Under the pieces are notes generated by a model. That model saw only the letters and a list, made by a program, of their open reading frames with translations, had not been told where the DNA came from and made no database searches. The position numbers and the translations under genes were made by a program. From GWE2-42-39 sp963668595 (GTDB lineage: Bacteria; Bacteroidota; Bacteroidia; Bacteroidales; Prolixibacteraceae): DNA of 64,000 nucleotides. The first letter of the stretch is position 1. Each line of letters opens with the position of its first letter. The DNA is taken from assembly GCA_963668595.1 (NCBI GenBank), contig OY764876.1, positions 3,906,001 through 3,970,000 of the forward strand, written 5' to 3'. Positions 8,881 to 18,056 of the stretch are shown here, one piece after another.

Positions 8881-9472
8881 TTGTTTCTCCATTCAATCTA
8901 ATTCCAACGGTAAGGCGAGCGAACGCCTGATAACTGGCGTGTCCGTCCTGATCGATTACCAAACCGGAAGCCAAATTAAAATTCCAGTAACCGCGTCGTC
9001 CCAGATTTCGTTGCAATCCCCAGGCCGGACCAATTTTAAATCGGTCGTACACCGGAAAGTAGCCATTGTTTTCTTCAATCAATGGGTTCAGTGTCAGCTC
9101 CGAATAAATACCAATATAGCTGGCTGAATTATTGCTGACATTCTTTCCGCGGCGATAACGGCGTTCCAAATTGTAGTAGTAGCGCGGCTCCAGATGGATG
9201 GTTGGGTTTACAACCAATGCATTGTCGTCGAAAACGGACGCGTCGTCGTAGTACATGTCAAACGAAAAATCGATTCCTGCTTCGAACGTGAATTCTTCGG
9301 CAATTTTTCGTTCATAAGCATATCCCAGCGGGAAGATGCTTATTTTGTGCAGCTCGTCAGCCAGTTCTGGGCTGTATTTGCTGCTGCGTGTAGTTTTATA
9401 TTGAATATCCTGCTGCGCGATGGCTAATTGTGCAACCAAGATTATCAATACGGTAAAAAGATGTTTCTGCAT
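8873..9472 (-). CDS. Secreted outer-membrane beta-barrel-like protein
   Basis: A 199-residue protein with a clear signal peptide (MQKHLFTVLIILVAQLAIAQ). The rest consists of alternating aromatic/hydrophobic beta-strands such as FTFEAGIDFSFDMYY, LEPRYYYNLERRY and GIYSELTLNPL, and ends in AFARLTVGIRL, as in small outer-membrane barrels of Bacteroidota. No enzymatic motif is seen and the specific family is not recognised. It is monocistronic, 28 bp downstream of the acyl-CoA ligase end. Confidence 0.6.
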   Translation of the reverse strand: MQKHLFTVLIILVAQLAIAQQDIQYKTTRSSKYSPELADELHKISIFPLGYAYERKIAEEFTFEAGIDFSFDMYYDDASVFDDNALVVNPTIHLEPRYYYNLERRYRRGKNVSNNSASYIGIYSELTLNPLIEENNGYFPVYDRFKIGPAWGLQRNLGRRGYWNFNLASGLVIDQDGHASYQAFARLTVGIRLNGETKK

Positions 9473-9500
9473 AAATTGTTTCTTTCTGTTTTCAGTCTTT

Positions 9501-11153
9501 TTATATCACTTCAATTCCTTGTTGTTTCAATAGTTCAAGGCTTAATTCGCGTAATTTGTATTTCTGAATTTTTCCGCTGGCAGTCATCGGGAATTCATTT
9601 ACAAAAAAGATGTAGCGTGGAATTTTATACCGGGCAATTTGTCCGCGGCAAAACTCTTTTACATCTTCTTCTCCCAGCGTTTGGTCTTTTTTCAGCTTGA
9701 TGAATGCACCAACCTGTTCACCGTATTTTTTACTGGGCACTCCCACTACTTCAACAGCTTCAATTTCTGGCATTGTGTAAATGAAATTTTCAATTTCGCG
9801 CGGATAAATGTTTTCTCCTCCGCGAATTATCATGTCCTTGATGCGACCGGTAATCCGGTAAAAACCATCTTCTGTTTTTACAGCCAGATCGCCCGAATGC
9901 AGCCAGCCATTTTTATCGATAGCTTTAGCGGTTGCTTCTTCATTTTTGTAGTATCCTTTCATTACGTTGTATCCCCGGCAGCATATTTCGCCATGCTCGC
10001 CTACTGCACATTCTTCGCCAGTTTCAGGATTGAATATTTTCACTTCAACGTTCGGGAACTCGAATCCCACGGTACTGGCCCTCACTTCAGGCGAGTTGTG
10101 AGTGCGTGTCGCTGTCATTCCCGGCGACGATTCAGTCAACCCGTAAACGATAATGATGTCTTTCATGTTCATGCGGCTCATTACCTGATTCATTGTTTCG
10201 ATAGGGCAGGGTGCGCCGGCCATAATTCCTGTGCGCAGGCTACTCAGATCGAACATGTTGAACATTGGGTGATTGAGTTCGGCAATGAACATGGTTGGGA
10301 CGCCGTATAAAGCGGTACATTTTTCTTTCTCGATGGATGCCAGTACCAGCAACGGGTCGAAGTTTTCGGTAATTACCATGCTGGCTCCGTGTGTAACAAT
10401 GGCGCAAAGTGCCAGAACACATCCAAAGCAATGGAAGAGCGGAACGCAAACCAATAAACGGTCCTGCTCGGTGTAGCGCATACATTCGCCTGCGGCATAG
10501 CCGTTGTTCAGAATGTTGTAGTGCGAAAGCATTACTCCTTTCGGAAAACCAGTAGTTCCTGAAGTATATTGCATATTTACCACATCGTGGCAATTCACTT
10601 TTTCTTTGGCAACTTCCAGTTCCAGATCGTCAACATGGCTACCCAGCAAAAGCAACTCGGCCGTGTTGTACATGCCGCGGTGTTTCTCTTGCCCGATGAA
10701 AACCACATTTTTAAGTTTCGGGAATTTTGAGGAGTTGAGGTTGCCGCGTACGCTGGTTTTTAACTCAGGAACCAGGTCGAAGACCATGTTTACATAGTCG
10801 CTGTCGCGGTAACTATCTATCAGGCAGAGTGTATGGATATCTGCATTTTGCAGCAGATATTCCAGTTCTGCTATTTTGTAATTGGTATTGATGGTAACCA
10901 GCACTGCTCCAATTTTCGCTGAGGCAAACATGAATGTAAGCCAGTCGGGCACATTGTTGGCCCAAATTCCTACTTTGTCGCCGGGTTGTACCCCTGTGTA
11001 CAACAGACCTTTTGCCAAACGATCGACGCGTTCGTTGAACGTGCCATAAGTAAAACGAAGTCCGCGGTCGGCATAAACAATGAAATCTCTGTCCGGGCTT
11101 TCCTGTGCGTATTTTTCCAGGATTTCGCCCATTGTATAATTAAGCAGTTGCAT
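9501..11153 (-). CDS. AMP-binding acyl-CoA synthetase
   Basis: A 550-residue ANL-superfamily ligase. Visible motifs: the P-loop-like YTSGTTGFPKGVM (about 198-210), VYGLTESSPG (A5), HSGDLAVKTEDGFYRITGRIKD (A7/A8 region) and the C-terminal catalytic lysine in TASGKIQKYKL. It activates a carboxylic acid with ATP to an acyl-adenylate and passes it to CoA; medium or long-chain fatty acid is likely but chain length is not readable. It lies 30 bp after an XRE-cupin regulator on the same strand, a pairing found widely in Bacteroidota and probably regulatory. Confidence 0.93.
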   Translation of the reverse strand: MQLLNYTMGEILEKYAQESPDRDFIVYADRGLRFTYGTFNERVDRLAKGLLYTGVQPGDKVGIWANNVPDWLTFMFASAKIGAVLVTINTNYKIAELEYLLQNADIHTLCLIDSYRDSDYVNMVFDLVPELKTSVRGNLNSSKFPKLKNVVFIGQEKHRGMYNTAELLLLGSHVDDLELEVAKEKVNCHDVVNMQYTSGTTGFPKGVMLSHYNILNNGYAAGECMRYTEQDRLLVCVPLFHCFGCVLALCAIVTHGASMVITENFDPLLVLASIEKEKCTALYGVPTMFIAELNHPMFNMFDLSSLRTGIMAGAPCPIETMNQVMSRMNMKDIIIVYGLTESSPGMTATRTHNSPEVRASTVGFEFPNVEVKIFNPETGEECAVGEHGEICCRGYNVMKGYYKNEEATAKAIDKNGWLHSGDLAVKTEDGFYRITGRIKDMIIRGGENIYPREIENFIYTMPEIEAVEVVGVPSKKYGEQVGAFIKLKKDQTLGEEDVKEFCRGQIARYKIPRYIFFVNEFPMTASGKIQKYKLRELSLELLKQQGIEVI

Positions 11154-11183
11154 GGTAGGGAATTTTAAAATTCAGCAAAACGA

Positions 11184-11759
11184 TTAAAAAGCAGTATAAA
11201 CCACAGCCAGAACTTTTGCTGCCTGGTTGTCGCCGGCATGTACATTGTGTGCTACGATTGAATCGAGGTAAATACTGTCTCCTTTTTCGAGTCGGTACAG
11301 GTCTTTGCCGTAATTGATTTCTACCACACCGTCCAACACGTAAATGAATTCTTCTCCTTCGTGAGTTGAAAGCATGTAGTCGCTTTGTTTCGACGGTTCA
11401 ATGTCGATAATGAACGGTTCCATGTTGCGGTCGGCCTTGTTGAAGGCGAGCGAATAGAAATTCAGGTGCTCAAGATTCTCCTTTGGCTGCGAAGCGAAAC
11501 GCATTCCGGTATGATGTTCGGAGGAGCGAACCACCACAGGGCCTACCTGTTCCATGTCGTCGAGAAAAGTGCCAAGGCGAACACCCAGTGCCCGGGCAAT
11601 TTTCATCAGCGGAGCAAGCGACGGAACGATCCGTTCTTCCTCAATCTTACGTATTTGAGCTACTTCTAACGAGGTGCGGGATGACAGCTCTTCCCTGCTT
11701 ATTTTTTGTATTTCGCGTATCTGCCTGATTTTGCTGCCTACGCTCTTTTCTTCAGCCAT
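11184..11759 (-). CDS. XRE-family regulator with cupin domain
   Basis: N-terminal helix-turn-helix (about 8-63; IRQIREIQKISREELSSRTS then QIRKIEEERIVPS) followed by a C-terminal cupin_2 barrel (about 115-190; HEGEEFIYVLDGVVEINYG and GDSIYLDSIVAHNVHA). Such proteins bind DNA and sense a small molecule through the cupin pocket. It is the first gene of a two-gene operon with the acyl-CoA synthetase and probably controls it. Confidence 0.93.
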   Translation of the reverse strand: MAEEKSVGSKIRQIREIQKISREELSSRTSLEVAQIRKIEEERIVPSLAPLMKIARALGVRLGTFLDDMEQVGPVVVRSSEHHTGMRFASQPKENLEHLNFYSLAFNKADRNMEPFIIDIEPSKQSDYMLSTHEGEEFIYVLDGVVEINYGKDLYRLEKGDSIYLDSIVAHNVHAGDNQAAKVLAVVYTAF

Positions 11760-11786
11760 ATTTTGGTTTGTTTTTATGAGTCACCA

Positions 11787-11794
11787 CAAAAATA
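11787..11794 (-). promoter_or_regulatory. -7 promoter box for XRE-cupin/acyl-CoA ligase operon
   Basis: On the minus strand the sequence reads TATTTTTG, an exact match to the Bacteroidota TAnnTTTG box, 28 bases upstream of the XRE-cupin start. No convincing -33 box was found. Confidence 0.55.
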
Positions 11795-12145
11795 AGTTTA
11801 TTTTGGAGTTGAGCAAATATCTCTGTTTATCAGTGTGCTTTGTAAACAAAAAATTGACAAAAGAGCGGTGTGAGCTTAATTTTTAGTCTCTTTATAATCA
11901 CTTTACGGGAATAAGAATAAATGAAGATTGAGAAATTTGAATAATATCGATATCGACCTTTCTGTTGTTTCGTTTTCTCACCACTGCGGCATTAATTTAT
12001 AAATAGAAAATTGTCTGACTGTAAATGTTCGCAGGTCTCCGTATTTTGGGTGTCGCGATTTTTAATCGTAGAGAAAAATTTTTGATAGGAACTTTCGCGA
12101 AAAAGCCGGAAATTTGGAGTAGTTCAATTTAAAAAAACAGAAAAA
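11795..12145. other. Intergenic stretch, no gene seen
   Basis: About 350 AT-rich bases between divergent genes. Apart from the promoter box of the XRE-cupin gene at its left edge, no hairpin, repeat or convincing small gene was found. Confidence 0.5.
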
Positions 12146-12400
12146 ATGGGAGCAATGTGTCAGAGTTGCGGAATGCCACTAAAAAAAGACCCGCAGGGAG
12201 GTGGTGCCAATAACGATGGTTCGCGCAGTGAAAAATATTGCAGTTATTGCTATCAGAATGGCGAATTTACTTTTGCCGGAACTGCTGTAGAAATGCAGGA
12301 ATTTTGCCGCACAAAAATGATCGAAATGGGGCATCCGAAATGGATGGCTTGGTTATTTACCCGCGGTATTCCCCGTTTGGAACGCTGGAAAAACAAATAA
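12146..12400 (+). CDS. Putative zinc-ribbon protein
   Basis: An 84-residue protein with two Cys pairs, MCQSCGMPL near the start and YCSYCYQNGEF at about 31-41, spaced as in the Pfam 'putative zinc ribbon' family, plus a C-terminal helical region ending in W-rich residues. It probably binds one zinc; the function is unknown. It is 2 bp from the acetyltransferase gene and clearly in the same operon. Confidence 0.8.
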   Translation: MGAMCQSCGMPLKKDPQGGGANNDGSRSEKYCSYCYQNGEFTFAGTAVEMQEFCRTKMIEMGHPKWMAWLFTRGIPRLERWKNK

Positions 12401-12402
12401 TT

Positions 12403-13161
12403 ATGGAAGAACGTTTTGTGAATCTGAATCCGGAGAATATTGCTTCGGAGCATATTTGTTGTGCATTTTCGGATAAAAAATGCAGCAGTGGCTATCAGGC
12501 TAAAAAAGATTGGCTGAAGGAACAAATGCCACACGACTATGTGTTTCGCAAATTGGATGTGCGCGGCAAGGTATTTATCGAATATGTGCCGGCCGAATAT
12601 GCATGGTGCCCCATTGATGCGCCCGGCTATGTGCTGATTAACTGTTTCTGGGTGTCGGGACAGTTTAAAGGAAAGGGCTACGGAAAACAACTGCTCGCCG
12701 ATTGTGTGGCCGATTCGCAAGGGAAGAATGGGGTGGTGGTAGTTACCTCCCCCAAAAAGCAACCGTTTATGTCGGATCGGAAATTTTTCGAAAAACAGGG
12801 GTTTGAGCATTGCGATTCGGCTCCTCCGTATTTCGAGCTGTGGTACAAACGGCTGAATGCCGATGCTCCGGTTCCGAAATTTAAGGATTGCGTGCGCTCT
12901 GCCGAATGCGATCAGCCGGAAGGATTGACAGTATATTATTCGCCAGCTTGCCCGTTTACCGAATATTATGCTGCCGAGCTGGAAGTAGTGGCCACCGAAA
13001 AAGGCTATCCGATAAAACTGGTAAAAATTGAAAACCGGGAACAGGCGCAAAATCATTTTGTTCCGTTTACCAATTACAGTGTGTTTTACGAAGGGAAATT
13101 TGTCACCCAGCATATTCTGAACGAAAACTACTTCAATAAATTTATTGCCGCGAAGAAGTAA
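12403..13161 (+). CDS. GNAT-type N-acetyltransferase with YoaP-like C-terminal domain
   Basis: Start at ATG 12403; a longer reading from 12238 would overlap the zinc-ribbon gene in another frame. Residues about 5-145 are an acetyltransferase fold with the acetyl-CoA loop GQFKGKGYGKQLL. The C-terminal 100 residues (TVYYSPACPFTEYYAAELE onwards, with a conserved NHFVPFTNYSVFYEGKF segment) match the YoaP domain attached to such enzymes. Substrate is unknown. A hairpin follows the stop codon. Confidence 0.88.
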   Translation: MEERFVNLNPENIASEHICCAFSDKKCSSGYQAKKDWLKEQMPHDYVFRKLDVRGKVFIEYVPAEYAWCPIDAPGYVLINCFWVSGQFKGKGYGKQLLADCVADSQGKNGVVVVTSPKKQPFMSDRKFFEKQGFEHCDSAPPYFELWYKRLNADAPVPKFKDCVRSAECDQPEGLTVYYSPACPFTEYYAAELEVVATEKGYPIKLVKIENREQAQNHFVPFTNYSVFYEGKFVTQHILNENYFNKFIAAKK

Positions 13162-13170
13162 TTCCCGGAG

Positions 13171-13207
13171 CTATTGATCGGGCGAACTCAAGTCGTCCGA
13201 TCAATAG
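13171..13207. repeat. Dispersed hairpin repeat, copy 1
   Basis: Inverted repeat CTATTGATCGG...CCGATCAATAG with inner arms GGGCGAACT and AGTCGTCC. The same hairpin family recurs at 15394, 18694 and 26672. A G.U pair and one extra base occur in the left arm. It sits 10 bp after the acetyltransferase gene and has no T-run, so an ordinary terminator is not certain. Confidence 0.85.
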
Positions 13208-13276
13208 TGGAATCAAGTAATATCAATCGTTTTTCAAAACAAAGATAGACTGGCCTGATGCAAATTTATTGCTGAA

Positions 13277-13292
13277 TAATTTTGTATTTTTG
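13277..13292 (+). promoter_or_regulatory. Two overlapping -7 boxes upstream of ankyrin gene
   Basis: TAATTTTG (13277-13284) is followed directly by TATTTTTG (13285-13292), both exact TAnnTTTG matches. Using either gives a leader of about 120 nt before the ankyrin gene. Confidence 0.45.
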
Positions 13293-13419
13293 AAACGAGG
13301 CACGTCTATTGCACTACAATGCGTTGTCCATTTTTTTAAATGGATGAAAAATATACCTGTTTTCTTTTTTTCTCAGTAATTTACAATTCGAAATACATCG
13401 ACAAATAAACTTTACACGA

Positions 13420-15333
13420 ATGATGAAGTACATTAAAAATTTCATGGTGGTCTGTTTTGTATCACTTCTATCTATCGCAACATTTGCTCAACCGGCAGGA
13501 GTTAAACCCTTAACGTTCGTGGCAGTTGAAAAAGGCGATGTAAATCAGTTAAAAGCATTAATAGAGGCGGGAGCAAATGTAAACGAAGTTTACGAAGGTG
13601 TTTCCCTATTGAATGCAGCATGTAGTGGCCACATTGTTCGTGTGGACAACAACATTGTAAAAGTGTTGCTCGATGCACCAAATATCAATGTAAAGACAAT
13701 TACTCCAACAGAACCGGGCATTGACAAAGGTTGGGAGACAACACCATTGGTTACCTTATTGAGTTCGCCCAGCGTCAACTCAAAACTGGAAAATGTTGTC
13801 CGGCTCATTAAAATGGGGGTTGACATCAATTACCACAGTGAATTTAACAACCAGTTTACAGCTCTGCTTGTATCTACCTTCGGAAAGCAGGACGAAGAGT
13901 CGAAAGCAGTGACTATGGCGATATTGAATAATGCTGGTCCAAAATTGAACATCAACTACATGGGAAAATACAATGCCACTGCTTTAGGAAATACGGTTGA
14001 ATCGCAACACGCCGAAGCGGTGGAAGCAATTTTAAAACGCGGAGCAAGTGTGGAAGGAGCTAAAATTGGAGAAGTGCATACCGGGATGATTCCGGCAACA
14101 ATCGGTCATGACAACTTCGCTGTTTTGGATATTATTATGAAATATGGCGCGAATAAATACGGTCCCACCGGAAATAGTCCGATGCCGCTGAATGCAGCAA
14201 TGGTACAGGCCAAACAAGCAAAATGGGCCGACTATTTTATTACGAAATACAAGGTTGATGTCAATCATCTGGGAAAAGCCGGAACGCTTGCCGATGAGCC
14301 GGCAGTGAATATCGCTGCATCGTTCAATAATGTGGAAGGATTGAAATTGCTGGTAAAAAATGGTGCAAACATAAATTTAGCTACTTCGCAGGGAATTAAT
14401 GCCATACAAATGGCTGCTCAGCGCAATAGTTTAGATGCTGCCAAATATTTAATTGAGCAGAAGGCAAAACTTGACGGATATAATTCGGCATTTATGAATG
14501 CGGTTAGTTACGCAGCCATGGGCTATCATCTCGAAATGCTCGACTTGTTGGTGAAAGGTGGTGCCAACATCAACGAGGTGTCGAAAGCTTCGCCCTGGGC
14601 CGGACCACTCGCCCGATTAGCCATGGACTTTAATCCGGTTGACAAAAAATCGCGGCTTAAAACCCTCAGCAAAATGCTCGAACTGGGTGCTGATCCGAAT
14701 GTTTTACATGCTCAGGATATGACAGCCCTGATGTGTGCTGCGAAATTAACCACCAACTACGGTTGGAAAGCTGCCTTAGACAATAGCGACCTTTTAATTA
14801 AAGCAGGTGCCAAGGTAAATTTGGCCAACTCTGCCGGCGAAACGGCGCTCATGCTGGCTGCCGAAGCCGGAAACGCCAAGCTTGTAGCGCTGATTCTTGC
14901 TAGTGGCGCCGAGGTGAATGCGGTAAACAAAGTGGGCGATTCGGCATGGGGGTATGCCAACCGGGCACAGGCAAACAAAGGCGAAATAGTGAAAGCGCTG
15001 GAAGCTGCCGGAGCAAAACCCGTTGCGGCTACAGCCAAACCTGTTGCTAAGTCGATGCCTGCTGCTTTGGTGGGTACATGGAAAGGCTACCAAACCAAAG
15101 ACAAACTGATGATGCAAACTTTTGTGGTGAATAAAAACAATACCTATTCCTATTCTGCCGCCGGAAAAGTGGGTGGCAAGGATGTGTCATACAGCCATAA
15201 AGGCGAAATTGTTGCATCGGGAGATACCTACACCCTGAAACCGGAAGGACAGGCCTCGGCAACCTACACGTATAAAATTGTGAATGGGAAATTGTCGGTG
15301 AATAACGGCTACCCCCTGGACAAAGTGAAATAA
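13420..15333 (+). CDS. Secreted ankyrin-repeat protein with C-terminal lipocalin-like domain
   Basis: A 637-residue protein with a signal peptide (VCFVSLLSIATFAQ) and at least eight ankyrin repeats between about 30 and 535, e.g. EKGDVNQLKALIEAGANVNE, NNVEGLKLLVKNGANINLA, GNAKLVALILASGAEVNAVN. A linker rich in Ala, Pro and Lys (about 540-548) leads to a final 90-residue beta domain starting VGTWKGY, like small lipocalin-like domains. Ankyrin repeats bind proteins; the location is periplasmic or surface. The partner is unknown. Start could be 13420 or the second ATG at 13423. Confidence 0.87.
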   Translation: MMKYIKNFMVVCFVSLLSIATFAQPAGVKPLTFVAVEKGDVNQLKALIEAGANVNEVYEGVSLLNAACSGHIVRVDNNIVKVLLDAPNINVKTITPTEPGIDKGWETTPLVTLLSSPSVNSKLENVVRLIKMGVDINYHSEFNNQFTALLVSTFGKQDEESKAVTMAILNNAGPKLNINYMGKYNATALGNTVESQHAEAVEAILKRGASVEGAKIGEVHTGMIPATIGHDNFAVLDIIMKYGANKYGPTGNSPMPLNAAMVQAKQAKWADYFITKYKVDVNHLGKAGTLADEPAVNIAASFNNVEGLKLLVKNGANINLATSQGINAIQMAAQRNSLDAAKYLIEQKAKLDGYNSAFMNAVSYAAMGYHLEMLDLLVKGGANINEVSKASPWAGPLARLAMDFNPVDKKSRLKTLSKMLELGADPNVLHAQDMTALMCAAKLTTNYGWKAALDNSDLLIKAGAKVNLANSAGETALMLAAEAGNAKLVALILASGAEVNAVNKVGDSAWGYANRAQANKGEIVKALEAAGAKPVAATAKPVAKSMPAALVGTWKGYQTKDKLMMQTFVVNKNNTYSYSAAGKVGGKDVSYSHKGEIVASGDTYTLKPEGQASATYTYKIVNGKLSVNNGYPLDKVK

Positions 15334-15393
15334 TGATGCAGAAAACAATGCTTCTGTAAACGATTTAGTGAATACCATCTTGGCTTTCTTTGT

Positions 15394-15429
15394 TATTTAT
15401 CGGACGACCTCGAAGTCGTCCGATAAATA
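15394..15429. repeat. Dispersed hairpin repeat, copy 2
   Basis: Perfect 15-bp stem TATTTATCGGACGAC / GTCGTCCGATAAATA with a 6-nt loop, 60 bp after the ankyrin gene. Same family as 13171, 18694 and 26672, with TTTATC in place of TTGATC on one arm and the matching change on the other. Confidence 0.9.
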
Positions 15430-15453
15430 GATAAGCCCAAATATCTTCGCACC

Positions 15454-15520
15454 CCATTCAAACTTTTGCCTTTTTGCTCTATCCTTTTTTCTTTGATTTT
15501 CATATCTTTGGTGAAGACCA
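15454..15520. repeat. Tail of longer repeat, copy 1
   Basis: About 65 bases (from CCATTCAAACTTTTGCC to CTTTGGTGAAGACC) that match 26727-26795 with few differences. In both places the tail follows the hairpin by 20-30 bases, so the repeat unit is about 125 bp. Confidence 0.8.
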
Positions 15521-15729
15521 TAAACAAAAAAATGATTGCCCCGAAAACGAATTGTTTAAAACCTGAACATACACCGCCAAAATGGAAGGATAAGTAAACA
15601 TTTTAATAAAGATAAAGAAGAAATAAAAACAGGTGATAATACACCTTCGTTAGCGGTAATTTTGAATTACCGTAAGTCGATGTAATTGCACAAAAAAAAC
15701 AAATGACATTTCTTTGATATAAAAAAGAT
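15521..15729. other. Intergenic stretch with short palindromes
   Basis: AT-rich, no gene seen. Contains AGGTG...CACCT (15631-15646) and a perfect small hairpin CGGTAATT TTG AATTACCG (15654-15672), both of the REP-like type common in Bacteroidota. Confidence 0.5.
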
Positions 15730-16677
15730 ATGATAACAGACAACAATTATTTTGAACCTCGGCTGGAAGAAATAAATAGAGAAATTACTTCTTATAATAG
15801 AGAGATTCATTTGCTTAAAAAGTGTTCAATTTCCAATTTTTCTAAGGAGAATATAACAAAACGGTTTAATGACATTTTCAAAGTTTTCCCATTTCAAATT
15901 GAAAGTGCCTCTGATGATATTGCAATTTCAGTGTACACATCTGTATTATTTGATTTAATTTATAAAATATCAGACTACGATGGGAAAATTGATTCCTCCC
16001 ATATTGAAAGAGCAAAACAAAAATTTGAAACGCCACAAATCGTTGAAGACGATAAATACATTATAAATGATCTTTTTGAAGAGTACTTCCACACTCTAAC
16101 TTATTGGTATGGAGAAGTAATAAAAAATACAATGGAGTATCATTTTTTCTATGGGATTACTGAAGAAAAGATCATTTTGACAAATCTGCTAAAGCTATAT
16201 AAGAGTATATTAAGCACTGAATCAAAACAACTATGCTTTTTTTGGGGAATAACTTTAACTAAAAAAATATCTGACATCGCGACTAGAATGCTAATTGATT
16301 TTATTGAGCAGCGGTTACTTGTACTTAATCCACAGGCAGATATAGAAGGCATTACAAATAAAATGACCTTTATTGATAATAATTTTAAGTCCATAGAATG
16401 GCTAGGCACACAGCAAGAGCTATGTGAGTTATTTTTAGAATTGATTGATAAAAACTGGATACACAAAATTGAAACTGGAGAAAGAAAAAATGTTGCAAAA
16501 TCTATTACAACACTTTTTGATTTAAGTCAGACTAAACGAAACGAGAAATCAAATCCACAAGAATCATTCTATCAACAATTCAAAGGAGAACTTATGGATG
16601 GCGAAAGATATTTTAAGTTTCTTGAATCAGACAATTATGAAAAGAGATTTGACAAAATGGAAAAAAACAGCCGATAA
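15730..16677 (+). CDS. AT-rich hypothetical protein with RteC-like C-terminus
   Basis: A 315-residue protein rich in Lys, Ile, Phe and Asn, with base composition clearly more AT-rich than the housekeeping genes nearby. Residues about 218-245 (SIEWLGTQQELCELFLEL followed by KNWI) resemble the C-terminal helical motif of RteC-type regulators, and the following IETGERKNVAKSITTLFDL part fits the same arrangement. RteC activates transfer genes of Bacteroides conjugative elements, but no transfer gene is present here. Function is therefore not assigned. It lies between palindromic repeats and has no partner gene. Confidence 0.5.
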   Translation: MITDNNYFEPRLEEINREITSYNREIHLLKKCSISNFSKENITKRFNDIFKVFPFQIESASDDIAISVYTSVLFDLIYKISDYDGKIDSSHIERAKQKFETPQIVEDDKYIINDLFEEYFHTLTYWYGEVIKNTMEYHFFYGITEEKIILTNLLKLYKSILSTESKQLCFFWGITLTKKISDIATRMLIDFIEQRLLVLNPQADIEGITNKMTFIDNNFKSIEWLGTQQELCELFLELIDKNWIHKIETGERKNVAKSITTLFDLSQTKRNEKSNPQESFYQQFKGELMDGERYFKFLESDNYEKRFDKMEKNSR

Positions 16678-17090
16678 CAATTAAGCGTTCTGGCTGCGCG
16701 CAACGCAGAGCATGAACGCGGTGTTGATTCAAGCCGGGATTAATAGCCGAACCTGTATTAAAACAAGTAATTCAGTCTCGCTCCTTGAAATATCCCCGTT
16801 TGCAGCGGCTAATGCTGATTTGTAATCGTTATTTTATATAAGATTGAATTAGATGAGACAAATGGTGTGAATCGTGTAGAACAGGAAAGGATAATTATAA
16901 TCTGAATTTCAGATTTGCATTAGCAAGAGGGAAGATTATAGATATTAATCAAAATATCATACCCCATTGAGTTTATGATGCATATAATTAAAATGATAAC
17001 GCTACTGTCTTAAAAGTGAGATCTTAGCAGCAATAAGAATACTTAGGCACCTGTCTTAATATATAATTTTAAAATATAATTTGAATAACT
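16678..17090. other. Intergenic stretch before TIR gene
   Basis: 413 bases with no gene seen; holds repeat element A. The remainder (16925-17090) is AT-rich and unremarkable. Confidence 0.5.
16777..16924. repeat. Palindromic repeat element A, left of TIR gene
   Basis: A 117-bp unit (16808-16924) starts GCTAATGCTGATTTGTAATC and ends GATTTGCATTAGC, so its ends are inverted copies. A related unit in the same orientation lies at 18057-18178. The 24 bases before it (16777-16800) recur exactly at 18749-18772. Confidence 0.75.
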
Positions 17091-17999
17091 ATGGAAATAT
17101 TCATTAGTTGGTCAGGAACTACAAGCCAACAAATAGCAGAAGAATTACACAACTGGATTCCGAAAGTATTACAGTTTGTAAAACCATATTTCACTCCTTC
17201 GGATATAGAAAAAGGAACTAAGTGGGAATCAGAAATAACGAGCCAATTAAATAAATGTAGTATTGGGATACTATGCTTAACTATTGAAAATACACAAAAG
17301 CCATGGATATTGTTTGAAGCAGGAGCATTGTCGAGTAAAATAAATAAATCAAGAGTATGCCCTCTATTATTTGGCCTTAATAATTCTGACTTAACGGGTC
17401 CTCTTGCAACGTTCCAAACAACTGTGTTTAATAAAATTGAGTTTAAAAAACTGATATTCATGATTAATAATCAGTTTGAAGCAAATAAACTTTCTGACAA
17501 TATCTTGGAAGATGTATTTGAAACATATTTTCCACGACTCGAAGGGAAAATTAACTCTATTATGAAATTACATAAATCGAATTCCGTTGAAAAAGAAAAT
17601 AAAAGAACAGACAGAAATATTTTAGAAGAAATTCTTGAACTAACGAGAAGACAAGGTAATTTAATAGCCGAAAGGAATCAACTCAGTAATTCTTTGAACG
17701 ATAAATCCATTCCTATTGACATTTCTGATTTTAGAAACGATACCACGATAATTATATCCATTCACGACAATTTGAATTTCAGGGATTTTTTAGATAAAAT
17801 ATATTATAAGATTCATGAATATGTCTTGCCGTTTACTTATGAATATGATTGGATTTTAGTTAATGGAGTGACAGGTAGAAAGATATTTAGTACAGTAAAA
17901 TCAATGAATATTCCGAGAGAATCAATATTCACAGATAATAGAAGTCTCTATGATGTTGGGATAGAGCCAGGAATGTTACTTATTGCAAAAAAGATATAA
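17091..17999 (+). CDS. TIR-domain protein with C-terminal ubiquitin-like (beta-grasp-like) domain
   Basis: Residues 1-150 are a bacterial TIR domain: FISWSG in strand A, SDIEKGTKWESEI, SIGILCLT and PWILFEAGALSSK, where Glu76 sits at the position of the catalytic glutamate of NAD-cleaving TIR domains, then VCPLLFGLNNSDLTGPLATFQ. A coiled-coil linker follows (about 165-200, ILEEILELTRRQ). The last 90 residues (210-302) form a compact beta-rich domain ending SLYDVGIEPGMLLIAKKI, which has the shape of ubiquitin-like folds (short helix, 'GI..G' turn, last strand). TIR proteins of this type often act in anti-phage defence by consuming NAD+; that role is inferred. The gene is AT-rich and is flanked by two repeat elements. 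Confidence 0.85.
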   Translation: MEIFISWSGTTSQQIAEELHNWIPKVLQFVKPYFTPSDIEKGTKWESEITSQLNKCSIGILCLTIENTQKPWILFEAGALSSKINKSRVCPLLFGLNNSDLTGPLATFQTTVFNKIEFKKLIFMINNQFEANKLSDNILEDVFETYFPRLEGKINSIMKLHKSNSVEKENKRTDRNILEEILELTRRQGNLIAERNQLSNSLNDKSIPIDISDFRNDTTIIISIHDNLNFRDFLDKIYYKIHEYVLPFTYEYDWILVNGVTGRKIFSTVKSMNIPRESIFTDNRSLYDVGIEPGMLLIAKKI

Positions 18000-18056
18000 A
18001 TGCTTATTGATAGTTGTTATTATTTGATGAACCCAAATTGTTGAAGCAATCCACCA

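Noticed and set aside
12238..12402. N-terminal extension of the acetyltransferase
   Set aside because: Overlaps the zinc-ribbon gene in another frame; ATG at 12403 fits family length.
12253..13113. 286-codon antisense frame in the acetyltransferase gene
   Set aside because: Shadow frame; the sense-strand product has clear domains.
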